From NCBI GenBank assembly GCA_003427395.1, contig BFEA01000297.1, forward strand, positions 593,080 to 630,475: a DNA stretch of 37,396 nucleotides, in the 5' to 3' direction. Positions 22,184 to 30,973 of the stretch are shown here, one piece after another. Made by a program: the position numbers and the translations under genes. The number at the start of each line of letters is the position of its first letter. Position 1 is the first letter of the stretch. This DNA comes from Chara braunii (taxonomy: Eukaryota > Streptophyta > Charophyceae > Charales > Characeae). The notes under the pieces are model-generated. The model was not told the origin of the DNA. It did not search any database and worked only from the letters and a program-made list of their open reading frames with translations.

Positions 22184-22660
22184 AAGGACCAGCCTCTCAG
22201 TTGGGACGCGGAGTGTGAGCAAGCCTTCGCAACCCTCAAAGATGCTCTGGCAACGGCACCTATTTTGATTCGACCGGACCCCTCGAAACAGTTCATTCTT
22301 ATCACGGATTGGCAACCGGAAGCTATTTCCGCTATTCTAGCGCAGAAGGGGAACGATGGTCGCGAACATGTCATCGAGTACGCGTCGTGAACGGTGCCAG
22401 ACGAGCGGAGGAATGACTCAGCACCCCAAGGCGAATGCTATGCAGTAATCTGGGGAATCCAGCACTTCCATTCGTATCTGTATGGACAGAAGTTCCGCCT
22501 CGTGACGGATCATGAGCCCCTGCTGGCCTTGAAGAAGCTCACTAATTACACGGGCATGATTGGACTTTGGGCAGTACGAGTACAGGAGCACGACTTCGAC
22601 ATCATCCACCGGAAGACAGAGAGACACGGCAATGCGGACGGACTGACACGTCTGCATCGG
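22184..22660 (+). pseudogene. RNase H of element B
   Basis: It follows RT in frame after a TGA. LITDWQPEAISAILAQ carries the first catalytic Asp, GECYAVIWGIQHF the Glu, LVTDHEPL the next Asp and HGNADGLTRL the last. A second TGA at about 22388 interrupts the domain in EYAS-stop-TV, where related element C has a lysine. It degrades the RNA strand of the hybrid during cDNA synthesis. All four acidic positions are present, but the two stops block expression. Confidence 0.88.
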
Positions 22661-23335
22661 CCTGCTAAAGTACCGAAGGGCAAAGAGATCGAAGAAGAGG
22701 CCAACGAGGAAGAAACTCCCGAAGAAGGGAGTTACAGTGAGCACAACGAGGGCGAGCAGAGCGAAGAAGAGGAGGAAGAAGGGCAGGACAACAACGAAGA
22801 AGAAGAAAACCAGGAGGAACTGGAAGAATCTGAGTACAAAGTATTTGAGGAGGAAGTGCGTGACGAGGCTCGGCCGCAGGCCCAGGCGCAGAAGAGGGAA
22901 GAAATTGCAGCCGGGAAGAGACAGTTGGAATTCGCCAGCGCATCCGGTCAGCCGCGCACCGACGATCCGGCCTGCGATCCAAAGCCACCCAAGCCCGAAG
23001 ATGGAGAGGCAGCTGCCGAGACTTCGGCCGCACCAGCAGGGCGGCGACGGAGCCGATCCCCTCCCCCTCCGCCTCCGACCGCCCACCAACTCGTCCACGT
23101 ACCGATGCGGGGCATCGGACTTCATCCCCGGTCGTTATCCCGCCGTCCCCTTGATCACCTCTCCTTCCACCAGATCACCGCACGCGTCACCTTCCCCCCC
23201 AATCCCTTCCCAATCGATACCTTATGCTTCTTTTACACTACCCGTCTCGCTGTCACCGTTCATCCCCACCCTTCCACCCGATGTGTCCTCCCCGTCTTCT
23301 GCCTCCATATCCTTTTCCTTAGTGTCGCGTGGTGA
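22661..23335 (+). CDS. Acidic and Pro/Arg-rich tail in place of integrase (element B)
   Basis: The frame of the RNase H second half (open from 22394) continues for about 225 codons after HGNADGLTRL. It is extremely Glu-rich from about 22678 to 22870, then Lys/Pro/Ala-rich, with RRRSRSPPPPPP near 23050, and ends without any HHCC or DDE integrase motif. In element C an independent integrase ORF follows RNase H. Here this position holds low-complexity coding sequence instead. It may be a disordered C-terminal extension, a degenerate linker, or chance reading of repeat-like DNA. Confidence 0.45.
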   Translation, partial: PAKVPKGKEIEEEANEEETPEEGSYSEHNEGEQSEEEEEEGQDNNEEEENQEELEESEYKVFEEEVRDEARPQAQAQKREEIAAGKRQLEFASASGQPRTDDPACDPKPPKPEDGEAAAETSAAPAGRRRSRSPPPPPPTAHQLVHVPMRGIGLHPRSLSRRPLDHLSFHQITARVTFPPNPFPIDTLCFFYTTRLAVTVHPHPSTRCVLPVFCLHILFLSVAW

Positions 23336-23815
23336 GGCCACAATATGGTCGAAGTATATTGCATGATTACGGGGACTATCCCCGCATGCGAAAACCACGA
23401 TCATTTTACCTCGCATCCCTCCCCCACACTGGCAATCGATTCCCCCGCTTCCATCAGATCGTTCACTACCAGAAACTTCCAGAGACGGTGGCTGCAATGG
23501 AGAGCTTCCTTCCCCCGTTGCCTATCAACCCTCCCCCTCGCCTCCCCTCCATGTATCGTCTCCCCTTTCCCCTCCCCGGCGCTCGCTGATATATCTAGTG
23601 GGCACATGTCATGACGACGACACGTGTAATCCCCTCCTTGGATTTTCAAAGGCCCTCCCTGAGGAATTAGTAGCAGAGCAGTAATGCCACGTTGGACGAC
23701 GTCCACACTCATTGAACGGTAAGTGGCATAGAGAAATGAGCTCCGCGTGTCGATCGATTAGAGAGATCGACACGTGTCAACAAGCAAGCAGGAGATTGCT
23801 AATATTGGAACCCCC
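23336..23815 (+). other. Non-coding 3' internal region of element B
   Basis: Pyrimidine-rich sequence with no domain. Just before the LTR lies a purine-rich CAAGCAAGCAGGAGA (23780-23794), the only candidate for a plus-strand primer tract. It is followed by TGCTAATATTGGAACCCCC, which has a counterpart in the same place in element C. Confidence 0.5.
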
Positions 23816-23826
23816 TGGGCGTCACA
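23816..23826 (+). repeat. Short direct repeat 'b1' left of the 3' LTR, element B
   Basis: TGGGCGTCACA is found here and again at 26250-26260, directly right of the same LTR. With the next two bases and the LTR start it forms the 16-base palindrome CGTCACATATGTGACG (23820-23835). Confidence 0.85.
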
Positions 23827-24600
23827 TATGTGACGAACCACTTTCTGTAGCGCGCGACTTTCTGCGCAGCTACAGCGAGGGGTCCTAAGCTGGGAAGGTT
23901 GGGCCAATTACGGGAGATTGGGATGGATGGGAAATTGCATCAGTGCCCTCGCTTCTTCGTCCTTTGCGTCGATTCTTTTCGGATGGCTGAGTTCGGAGTC
24001 GGGTGTGTCCCGGGACAGGTGATTGATTGGTCGGATGGCCGGCGCGCCGCCAGGCGCGCAATTAATAAATGTTGACATCATTTCTTTTCAGTTCGGTTTT
24101 GGAATTTGGGCGCGGACATCGCGCGGGAATATTGCTTCGTTCTTTTTGAATTATCTTTTCGAATTTTGTCGAGCCCCGATGGCTCTCGGAACTTCGGATT
24201 TTCTTTTCGGAGTTATGCTTTTTGCTTTTTCGCATTTAGATAGGAATTTAGAAATTTTGCAATTAGGACTTTTTTTGCCGCGCGGCGCTTTTTGCTTATG
24301 CGCTTCTTTATGCGGCTGCAACGGAATTCTGATTAGCCAGCGCCTTTAGTCGAACGTATAACTGTAATTTTGGGCGGGCGCCATTGTAACTGTATGTCTC
24401 TTCTTGTGCTTCGTCTTTCCCGCCCTCCTTCTCTTTCTTTTGCTGTTTTTTTGTAGCCACGGATTGCATGATCGGATCGATGCGTGGAGAGTGGCTACGT
24501 CCCCCACGCCTCGATCAGGCCATGCAGAACGTAGGCCTTCCTCCTCTAATCTTCCTTCTAAGTCCTTGTAATTTCGTGTTCCTCGCGCATGCATGCACGC

Positions 24601-24606
24601 TATAAA
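24601..24606 (+). promoter_or_regulatory. TATA box of the 3' LTR, element B
   Basis: TATAAATCTCGG, the same position and context as 17143. In the 3' LTR it could drive transcription into the right flank. Confidence 0.65.
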
Positions 24607-25561
24607 TCTCGGTTGGGCGATTAGTTAGCTCTCTTAACCCGCAGTTGGAAGCTCGGGGTTGCGCGATCAGAGAGGTTCGGCACCCGAGCGAAGTAAGAGG
24701 TGAGTAGAGCAGGAGTCGGGCGACCCGACGAGCTGGTGCCAAACGCGTGGGGTTGACGCGGGCCACGACGGACGGTGGGCGAGGGCGAACCTGACGGGTG
24801 CGGGAGGACTAAGCGGGTTGACGGCTTCGTGGGTTGGTGCGCGACGACGTGCTGTCCGCATCGGAGAGAGAGAGAGAGAGGAAGAGGGAGTTGAGGTTGA
24901 TGGACGTGGTTTTGCAGTTTCTTTTATCTTTTATCCCTCTTGTCTCGTGTACATAAATTTTGATTTCGGCTCCGGGTGATTTGCCCGCTTTCTATTTCTC
25001 GGAATTTGGACTTGGATTTTTGCTCACACTTGTCTTCGTGACTTTCATCTCAGATGTTCGGTGTGTATGTTGCTGAATGAATGAATGTATGGATGCAATG
25101 TTTGGTCATTTATCTTTCTGTCGGAATCCTTGCCTTTGTTTTTGATTATTGCAGTTGATGCATTCATAAGTAGGATAGGAATTTTTGAGCGATCGGTAAC
25201 CCGACTCTCGTTTTTGGTTGTCTCATGATTGGGCTGTTGTGTTGGTTGCATCTTGCATGCTCGAACATACGGAGTGATTAGACGATTGGTTGTCTGGTCC
25301 AACGACCGCCGCGCGAGGACACATGTCAAACGCGAGTTGATCTGCGCACCTACACGCACTCCTGTCTGTCGGTTCGTCAAATCTTACAAGGGATTAGCGA
25401 TTGCGGGGATATTGTCTGATCGAACGTGGCAGTTCTGCTTCCAGCGACAAAGCCATCGCCCCGTATAAGCACGTGTAAGCGAGACCCGATTGCGCAGCCT
25501 GCACGTGCTTGCACGTGGCGATCGCCTGCCCTTAGGCACCCCGTAGCCCTGCGATGACACA

Positions 25562-26043
25562 ATGACACGATCCTGGAATTCAGACTCATCATACGACCCG
25601 GATAACTTCACCCCTTGGATAAACGAACTCCTCAGACAGAGATACCCTTTCCTAACCGATAACCGGCTGTGTCCTCGGGAATTTCACTGCGCCACCACTA
25701 GCGACCCCCGGTGCTCTGACTTCCCCTCTCCGGACCATACCTATTACTTCATCCACCCTGGATTTGTCGTTATCACCACCAGTTTCCCTCCCTTTCGCCT
25801 TCTTCTTCTGTATCACCAACTCAGCGTCGTCCCGTGGCCCCATACTGGCCCAATACGCCCTGTGGAAACTGTCGACGACGAGGCGATCAGGCGACCCCAG
25901 AATCCCGGAGGCCCAACCCAAACGCGCGACGACCGGCGCCACGTGGCAACTCCCGACGGCCTGACTCATCGGAACCCCACCTACCCCGAAGGGACCCTCC
26001 CACAAACCTCCGTCCCCGAAACCAATGGCTCGCCCGACCCTGA
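25562..26043 (+). pseudogene. LTR-encoded hypothetical protein (3' LTR copy)
   Basis: Second copy of the ORF at 18088, starting MTRSWNSDSS. Residues up to VVPWP are shared with seven or so amino-acid differences. A deletion of seven bases after that point, relative to the 5' LTR, shifts the frame. The original frame continues from about 25834 as APYWPNTPCGNCRRRG, where a full C-x2-C pair is present (the 5' LTR has Ser in place of the second Cys). The shifted frame stays open to 26437, beyond the LTR, which I consider accidental. Confidence 0.5.
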
Positions 26044-26249
26044 GCGACCCACGCGTACCATCTGCCTTGTGACCAAAGGCGGTCCGCCCTCTCCGCCAAA
26101 TTGCACTCGTGCCCCCGAAAAATCCTGCTACAGGAGATCTCAGTTCTCACCTGGGACTCCACTTTCCCCAAAAATCCTTGGGACACCCCCTTTTCGCACT
26201 TCCAGGCCCACATCCTATTCCGATCAGGAAGTCGCGCTGGGCGTGAGGT

Positions 26250-26260
26250 TGGGCGTCACA
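26250..26260 (+). repeat. Short direct repeat 'b2' right of the 3' LTR, element B
   Basis: TGGGCGTCACA, identical to 23816-23826. Its last seven bases, CGTCACA, are the reverse complement of the LTR start TGTGACG, so it forms the natural right end of the element. Confidence 0.85.
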
Positions 26261-26513
26261 CCTCGTCCCAGTCATAGGACTCGGGTAGGGGGGACCTTGT
26301 CCCAATCCCAGGTCCCAACGGGGAACGGGTTCGGCACCCTGCCACAAGTACTGGACGGCGATACTATTGCACCTCATGGTATACAGGCAGATTCCGTGGT
26401 AGAGGCTGCCAATGTGGAACTGACCAGGCCCCGGTAATTCAGAAATTTATTCAACTAGTTCCGTCTGTATTCATACACAGGTCATTTCAACAGTTCATTG
26501 GGTGCACCAACTA

Positions 26514-26627
26514 AGGGCATACTCACACGAAGACTTTTCTGAATGCATTTGGCGGCAATCACAGCGATGTCCAGATGCATCTGGCAGCAAGAGCTTAGCA
26601 CAAAAAGTCGTAGTGTGAGTATGCCCT
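26514..26627. mobile_element. MITE-like element, 114 bp
   Basis: Terminal inverted repeats AGGGCATACTCACAC and GTGTGAGTATGCCCT match perfectly over 15 bases. They extend with mismatches to GACTTTT/AAAAGTC. The interior has a further ATGCAT-centred inverted pair. There is no coding capacity. Flanking target duplications are not clear, so the superfamily is undecided. The AGGG start and small size would suit a hAT-like MITE. Confidence 0.7.
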
Positions 26628-26973
26628 GACCTAGGCCCGTTGGTAGGCTGCTAATGTCAGTTCACCCACTATGGTTTGCTCCTGTTCCGGTAATGGGGAT
26701 CTCCCTGTTGTGTGACACTCCTTGCCACCGCCAATTGCCATGGATCGTAGGCCAAGGGCATTCTCTTCATTTTCACGTTGGCTTATTGAGGCAGGCGGTG
26801 AACTCGGTGCTTCCCCATTGGCTGCACATTGTCACCTTCTTTTGTCTAAGGTTGTCTGTGAGTCCTCCTCTCTGAGGTGGCGCACATCACGCTAGAGGGC
26901 CTAGTTGCACTACTCGCCAAAAAATGAGAATCGTGTCGAACTGGATGGGTTGCACTTACTCACCACAATTGTT
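26628..26973. other. Interval between the MITE and element C
   Basis: Unique-looking sequence of about 350 bases with one short ORF (26654-26875) that I do not recognise. Confidence 0.4.
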
Positions 26974-26983
26974 TGTGATACGC
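26974..26983 (-). repeat. Short direct repeat 'b2' at the right end of element C
   Basis: Minus-strand GCGTATCACA, identical to the copy at 29257-29266 on the other side of the LTR. Its TATCACA end is the reverse complement of the LTR start TGTGATA. Confidence 0.8.
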
Positions 26984-27365
26984 CAACCTCATGCCCCCTC
27001 GCAGCTTCCCGTACTGGGTCGAGGATTTTTGGCCGTAGGGGTTGAGTCTCCCGGACGGAACGGGAGGCTCTCGTTTCGTGCCAGAGGTTACCCCGGAGTC
27101 GAACTGTCGTCGCGAAGTCCCGTGGGGGTCGGATCACTCCGGAACGATAAAATCATAAGGGTTTCCACAAAAAACGAATTGTCGTCGTGCATCAGGACAG
27201 AAAAAGGCATCAAGGGGAGAGGGCCATGGCGACGGAAGACATAACTCCGACCGTCATGGGCTTGAGGGATAGGTAGTGGGTTCGAAGCCTTCAGGCCTCG
27301 TCATCGGCCTCGTGAAGTGACCGGACCGTCGGGTTTTTGCTGTGGAAGCGGTTGGTTCGATGCCT

Positions 27366-27866
27366 TCAAGCCTCGGCGTCGGACTCGCAAAGTCCTCGCG
27401 GAAGTTTCCAAGAGGGTGAAACGGCGGGAGGACTCGCCGGCATTCGGATTCGAAATTGCGCGGGCAGCGCCCCCGCATTACGGGAGAGCTCGGGGAAACG
27501 TGTCGCTCCCTCGTAACCCAGGACCAAGCGTCGCCAAGAACACGAGTTTCCCTGGCGACACCAGCGACAATCAAACTGCGGCCCCCACGAGGCGTGCGCG
27601 GCCGACCAGGGCAACACCGTCAAACCCGTATAAGGCAATATTTGAGTCGGGGAATCAAAGCGATCAATCAAGACAAACCCGTTCCCCCCTATATTACATG
27701 CCCGGGGCGGGTCTCGCCAACACACTTGCTCCGTCCGTCTCAGCACGCGTCGTACATCCGCATCGCAGTAGACGTTGTCGTCATCTACAATGGGGAAGGT
27801 CGGTAGCGAGATGAGACGATCGGAGGTGAGCGATGAACACGGGCGAAATCCCACGCTCCCGGTCAT
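27366..27866 (-). CDS. LTR-encoded hypothetical protein (element C)
   Basis: An ORF inside the LTR, about 800 bases downstream of the TATA box. I place the start at the ATG 27866 (product begins MTGSV) because the product of element B begins MTRSW, giving 166 residues. Shared features in the same order and spacing: [YF]P near 24-29, D-N-x-[LY]-C, a second Cys about 15 residues on, FV[VL]I, LPY, L-x-V-[VL]-PW, then W, C-x2-C and Arg. In C these are NVYC at 31-34, FVLI at 64-67, LPY at 77-79, VLPW at 84-87 and CRWC at 100-103. The Cys pairs suggest a small zinc-binding protein, but no known domain is recognised. An upstream in-frame ATG at 27887 is possible. Confidence 0.5.
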   Translation of the reverse strand: MTGSVGFRPCSSLTSDRLISLPTFPIVDDDNVYCDADVRRVLRRTEQVCWRDPPRACNIGGNGFVLIDRFDSPTQILPYTGLTVLPWSAAHASWGPQFDCRWCRQGNSCSWRRLVLGYEGATRFPELSRNAGALPAQFRIRMPASPPAVSPSWKLPRGLCESDAEA

Positions 27867-28664
27867 CCGAACCAACACTGACTCCATACAACACTCGACG
27901 CAACTCTTCTCTCTCAAGGTGGGTTCGTCGGAAGAAGATGACGAAATCTAAGCTCCTTTCCCCTTGCGGGGGCGTCGACCGCGCGCAGGGACGCAGGCGG
28001 TTGACGTCACCGGTGCAGGGACGATAAGTTCTAAAAGCGATGACTATCAGTTCAAAAAGAAAGGCGATAGAGAGAGAGAGAGTGAGTTACACCAAGACTG
28101 CGCATGCGCGCAGGAAAGGCCGCGGAGGGGAGGGGAACTACAGGATCAACACACTCATACTCCTAAGCAGACGGTCCTCCAGTTCAGTTCCCCCGTCCCC
28201 GCCCGGATAAGAACATACACACATACATGCATGCAATCAACAACCCTTGACAGAACATCCAATCATCCATAGACCTTCGACATCACTCGTGTGCACAACC
28301 AGCTCCCGTCACTCGGGGCTTCACACACACGTCATGCATACACAAAGCAGCAATGGAGATAAAAATGAGTCCTTCTTGTACACAAAAATTCTCAATTAAC
28401 TGCCGCCCCCAGGCGCAGCCTTCAAAACCTCCCAAGACCACCGACCACCATAGCCACAAGGCCCTGCCGCGGCCGGCGNCCAATCCCCACCACTGCTCAG
28501 TCGCTCCGACTACTTCGCCCCGAGACTACCGAGGGTCCACCCCACGTCGTCACTCCGCCCGTCCTTGGGCTCGTCGAGCCTGTTCGGTGCCGCGGACTTT
28601 CGCGCATAGCTCGCGCAGCATTACAACTGAGATCAAAGAGGGAGAGAGGAGAGGGTTGCACAAA

Positions 28665-28670
28665 TTTATA
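28665..28670 (-). promoter_or_regulatory. TATA box of the element C LTR
   Basis: Minus-strand CGCTATAAATTTG, about 590 bases into the LTR, corresponds in position to the TATA boxes of elements A and B. The upstream GATTGGCCGCG...GGATCAATGTGGAGAG also resembles the sequence preceding the TATA box of B. Confidence 0.6.
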
Positions 28671-29256
28671 GCGCGGGAGGCAGCGGGTTGTCAGCGCGAG
28701 GTGCGGGCAGCGCAAGTTGTAGATGAGCAGGACAGGAGGAAGGTGGGGAGTTAGAGGGTTCGACCCGCGGGATGGCATGGTCCTACGTGATTGGGGTGTC
28801 CGTTCAAGTGGTGAGCGGTTTCCCGCTCTCCACATTGATCCGAGCATCCCAACTACGCGGCCAATCACTTNGCGGAGTAAGGATCGAGCTGGGGGGGAGG
28901 GAAGACGAAGAGTCCTGCATGGGGGAAGTGCGCGCAGCAAGAAGGGAAGATGGNGCGGGGATGCAAAGCAAGAACAGGGGGTGCGAGACGCGCGAAGAAG
29001 TCGGAGCTTAGGCNCGCGCACGCNCAAAAATTNAAAAAGTCCCCACCGAAACCGTTTCTTGGTTTTCATACCGCGGCCGNNATTCGCCCNCGCGGGAGTT
29101 ATTAACCAAAAATGAAAAAAGTCGTTTCAAAAAGGAAAACAAAAGCAAAAAGAAAGAAAAACCCCTGTTTGTCCGCATNCGTGCCTCGGGGCTTCCGNGG
29201 GATTTTTCCTCAGGGATACGNGAAGTCGCGCGGTACGGGTCTGAGCTTATCACATC

Positions 29257-29266
29257 TGTGATACGC
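29257..29266 (-). repeat. Short direct repeat 'b1' upstream of the 3' LTR, element C
   Basis: Minus-strand GCGTATCACA, two bases before the LTR start. Together they form the palindrome TATCACA-GA-TGTGATA (29248-29263). Confidence 0.8.
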
Positions 29267-29322
29267 AGGGGGTTCCGAAAAATTAGCAGTCTCCCGACTG
29301 CTGAGGTTATCATGTCTTAGAT

Positions 29323-29458
29323 GATCGGGCGGCCTCTTCATCGTCAGCTGGCCCGATCATCTTCCTAATCTACGTGGATGCATCTTGCATCCTCCATCGC
29401 CTCCTCTCATAGTATACATCCGATCGGGCGGCCCCTTCATCGTCAGCTGGCCCGATCG
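29323..29458. repeat. Two copies of a GATCGGGC/GCCCGATC hairpin
   Basis: 29323-29358 and 29421-29458 each have GATCGGGC and GCCCGATC arms around a nearly identical 20-base interior (CTTCATCGTCAGCT). They are 99 bases apart and sit between ORF Y and the 3' LTR of element C. Confidence 0.8.
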
Positions 29459-29465
29459 GTAANNN

Positions 29466-29494
<29 letters not shown>
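29466..29494 (-). repeat. Homopolymer tract, poly(A) on the minus strand
   Basis: 29 T on the plus strand next to NNN (29463-29465). In the sense of element C this is an A run about 100 bases after the end of ORF Y. The N suggest an unresolved homopolymer length. Confidence 0.9.
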
Positions 29495-29498
<4 letters not shown>

Positions 29499-29596
29499 AT
29501 ACACAGCGCGTCTCGACGCGCGAACTTTGGGCATAGGAGAAGAAGATGATGAAGAGAAGGAGAAGGAGAGAAGCGGGGAGAGGTAGACGAGGGTGA

Positions 29597-30973
29597 TCAG
29601 AGAAAGTGATCGATGTCAGGATTGAGAGGGGGCAGAATAGGTGGAAGAAAAGCAGCCATTGCCGTGGGAGTCGTCGGCGCCTCCTGGAAGTGGTGCTGGA
29701 CAAACAAGGGATAGAGGAAGGCCCCCGGCACATGAGACAGGACACGTGGCGCCAGATCCGCCACCGCTCGCACCACCCGCTTGCGCACCGATTGGGGCCC
29801 TGGACCCGTTATCACCACATGAGTCTCGGTGTAAGGCAGCCTCTCCCGCTTCTGCGCCGCGAAGACAAGGAAGTGGTACATCACATTGGGACGCTGCCNG
29901 ATCTCGTAGATGAGCGTCCCAGCCAGTCGCGCCGCAATACACNCTTGGAAAGGGGGTGTCAGATATGGCTCCCACGCCGGATCAGGGCGCNGTGCCCCCN
30001 CGATGGCCTCGAGCCTGATGGTGGTGGGCTCCACCATGAAATCCAATCCACCTCTGTCGGATGGACCGTCCGGCTCGGAGGAACTGCTAATGTCAATGAT
30101 CAGGGCACCCCCGGGTGGCTGGCGGGAGCGGAGAGGTCCCGCGAGGACGGGGGATCTGGATATGGGATCCGGTATTCCCATTCGGCTTCCTCCTCCGGTT
30201 NNTGCTGATGATGATGGCCCGGCTCCATCAAGATTGAGATCGGGCACGGGCNTGAAGGGCGGCGATGGCACGGCAATCGCCTTAACGAGTGTCGCCGCAC
30301 TCCCAGGCGCGGGGTCAAGATTCTGTGTACGCGCGGGCTGAATCACCTCCTCGCCGCCACCGATTCTGCTGCCTTGCGCTCCTGGCGACAGGTGGCGTCT
30401 CTTCCTCTTCGGCGTCTTCTTGNGGGCCTTGGGTGGCGCCGGTCGGGGATACGACAAGGGAGGCCGCAACGGCTTTTCCTCCGGGAAGTCCTCCAACCTC
30501 TCCGCGCGCTGCGCAANGTAATCCGGGATGACGACCGCATTGTACGTTCTCCGCGGGGCCGTCGCTGTCCGCAATCGTGGCTGGATCTCTTCTTCCTCGC
30601 TCGCGATCACTTGCGCAATGGAGAGGAGCTCAAGATGTATGAGCTCCAACAATCCCGGATCGATCGACTGGAGCTGGGCGAATGGGTACAGTGCCACCGT
30701 CCCCTCCTTCTGCGCNGGCTTGGGTCGTGTGATGACGTAATAGACGACGAAGTGCTCCCCGATGCAGTGGTCTTCGTGATCCACGAAGAATCGGAACATC
30801 CCCAACGCCACCGACTTGTACAGCGCACGGTGCAATTCCCACGCGTCTTCGTCTGCAAAAGGCAGCGGTTCCACGTCAGTTAGCTCCACCAGATACTCCG
30901 AAAACTCGCGCATAGGATAAGGGACCTCCGTGAGTTGATAGGGGAGAGTGGTGTAAGAGAAGAAGGGAGGCAT
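29597..30973 (-). CDS. ORF Y, hypothetical protein of element C (458 aa)
   Basis: The ATG at 30973 directly follows the TAA of ORF X. The product has three parts: an N-terminal globular region (1-130) rich in aromatic and hydrophobic residues; a long disordered, Pro/Ser-rich middle with a basic cluster KKTPKRKRRH (185-194, nuclear-localisation-like) and LIIDISSSSE (291-300, which fits a SUMO-interacting motif followed by phosphorylatable serines and acids); and a C-terminal globular region (330-435). No signal peptide or membrane segment is visible, so an envelope role is unlikely. It occupies the extra-ORF position of some plant Ty3 elements. I do not recognise the family. A nuclear accessory role is an inference. 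Confidence 0.65.
   Translation of the reverse strand: MPPFFSYTTLPYQLTEVPYPMREFSEYLVELTDVEPLPFADEDAWELHRALYKSVALGMFRFFVDHEDHCIGEHFVVYYVITRPKXAQKEGTVALYPFAQLQSIDPGLLELIHLELLSIAQVIASEEEEIQPRLRTATAPRRTYNAVVIPDYXAQRAERLEDFPEEKPLRPPLSYPRPAPPKAXKKTPKRKRRHLSPGAQGSRIGGGEEVIQPARTQNLDPAPGSAATLVKAIAVPSPPFXPVPDLNLDGAGPSSSAXTGGGSRMGIPDPISRSPVLAGPLRSRQPPGGALIIDISSSSEPDGPSDRGGLDFMVEPTTIRLEAIXGAXRPDPAWEPYLTPPFQXCIAARLAGTLIYEIXQRPNVMYHFLVFAAQKRERLPYTETHVVITGPGPQSVRKRVVRAVADLAPRVLSHVPGAFLYPLFVQHHFQEAPTTPTAMAAFLPPILPPLNPDIDHFL

Larger units (their letters stand above)
23829..26249 (+). repeat. 3' LTR of element B
   Basis: TGTGACGAACC to GGGCGTGAGGT, 2421 bases, aligned with the 5' LTR 16362-18756. It carries TATA box, donor-like GTGAGT and the LTR ORF. 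The 5' LTR is followed by the primer-binding site, whereas this copy is followed by TGGGCGTCACA. Confidence 0.92.
16362..26260 (+). mobile_element. Element B: Ty3/gypsy LTR retrotransposon lacking integrase
   Basis: Two long direct repeats of about 2.4 kb flank gag, protease, RT and RNase H. The LTRs are close relatives with scattered substitutions and small indels. The outer ends are TGTGACG and CGTCACA. The five bases outside each end (ACCCC on the left, CCTCG on the right) do not match, so no target-site duplication is evident. The coding regions carry several stops and frameshifts. No integrase motif is found after RNase H, so this copy depends on, or has lost, another source of integrase. 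It is 9.9 kb long. Confidence 0.9.
26986..29254 (-). repeat. 3' LTR of element C
   Basis: On the minus strand it starts TGTGATAAGC at 29254 and ends GGGGCATGAGGT at 26986, about 2.27 kb. Both ends parallel those of element B (TGTGACG ... GGGCGTGAGGT). It contains a TATA box and an ORF in the same order as in B. The other LTR is outside the window, so the boundaries rest on comparison with elements A and B. Confidence 0.75.

Noticed and set aside
22418-23125. Minus-strand ORF of 235 codons and other long ORFs opposite pol
   Set aside because: They are shadows of the Glu-rich and RT coding strand; the Phe/Leu-rich run is the complement of Glu codons.
16336-26261. ACACC as a target-site duplication of element B (16336-16340 and 26257-26261)
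   Set aside because: It would require LTR ends that do not agree with the aligned LTR boundaries, and a 5-base match is easily found by chance.
27280-27370. tRNA genes suggested by GGGTTCGAAGCC and GGTTCGATGCC
   Set aside because: The T-loop-like words lack paired T stems, and no acceptor or anticodon stem can be built around them. They lie within the LTR of element C.
30374-30883. Plus-strand ORFs opposite ORF Y
   Set aside because: The minus-strand frame is longer, starts right after ORF X and has coherent composition. The plus-strand frames are by-products.
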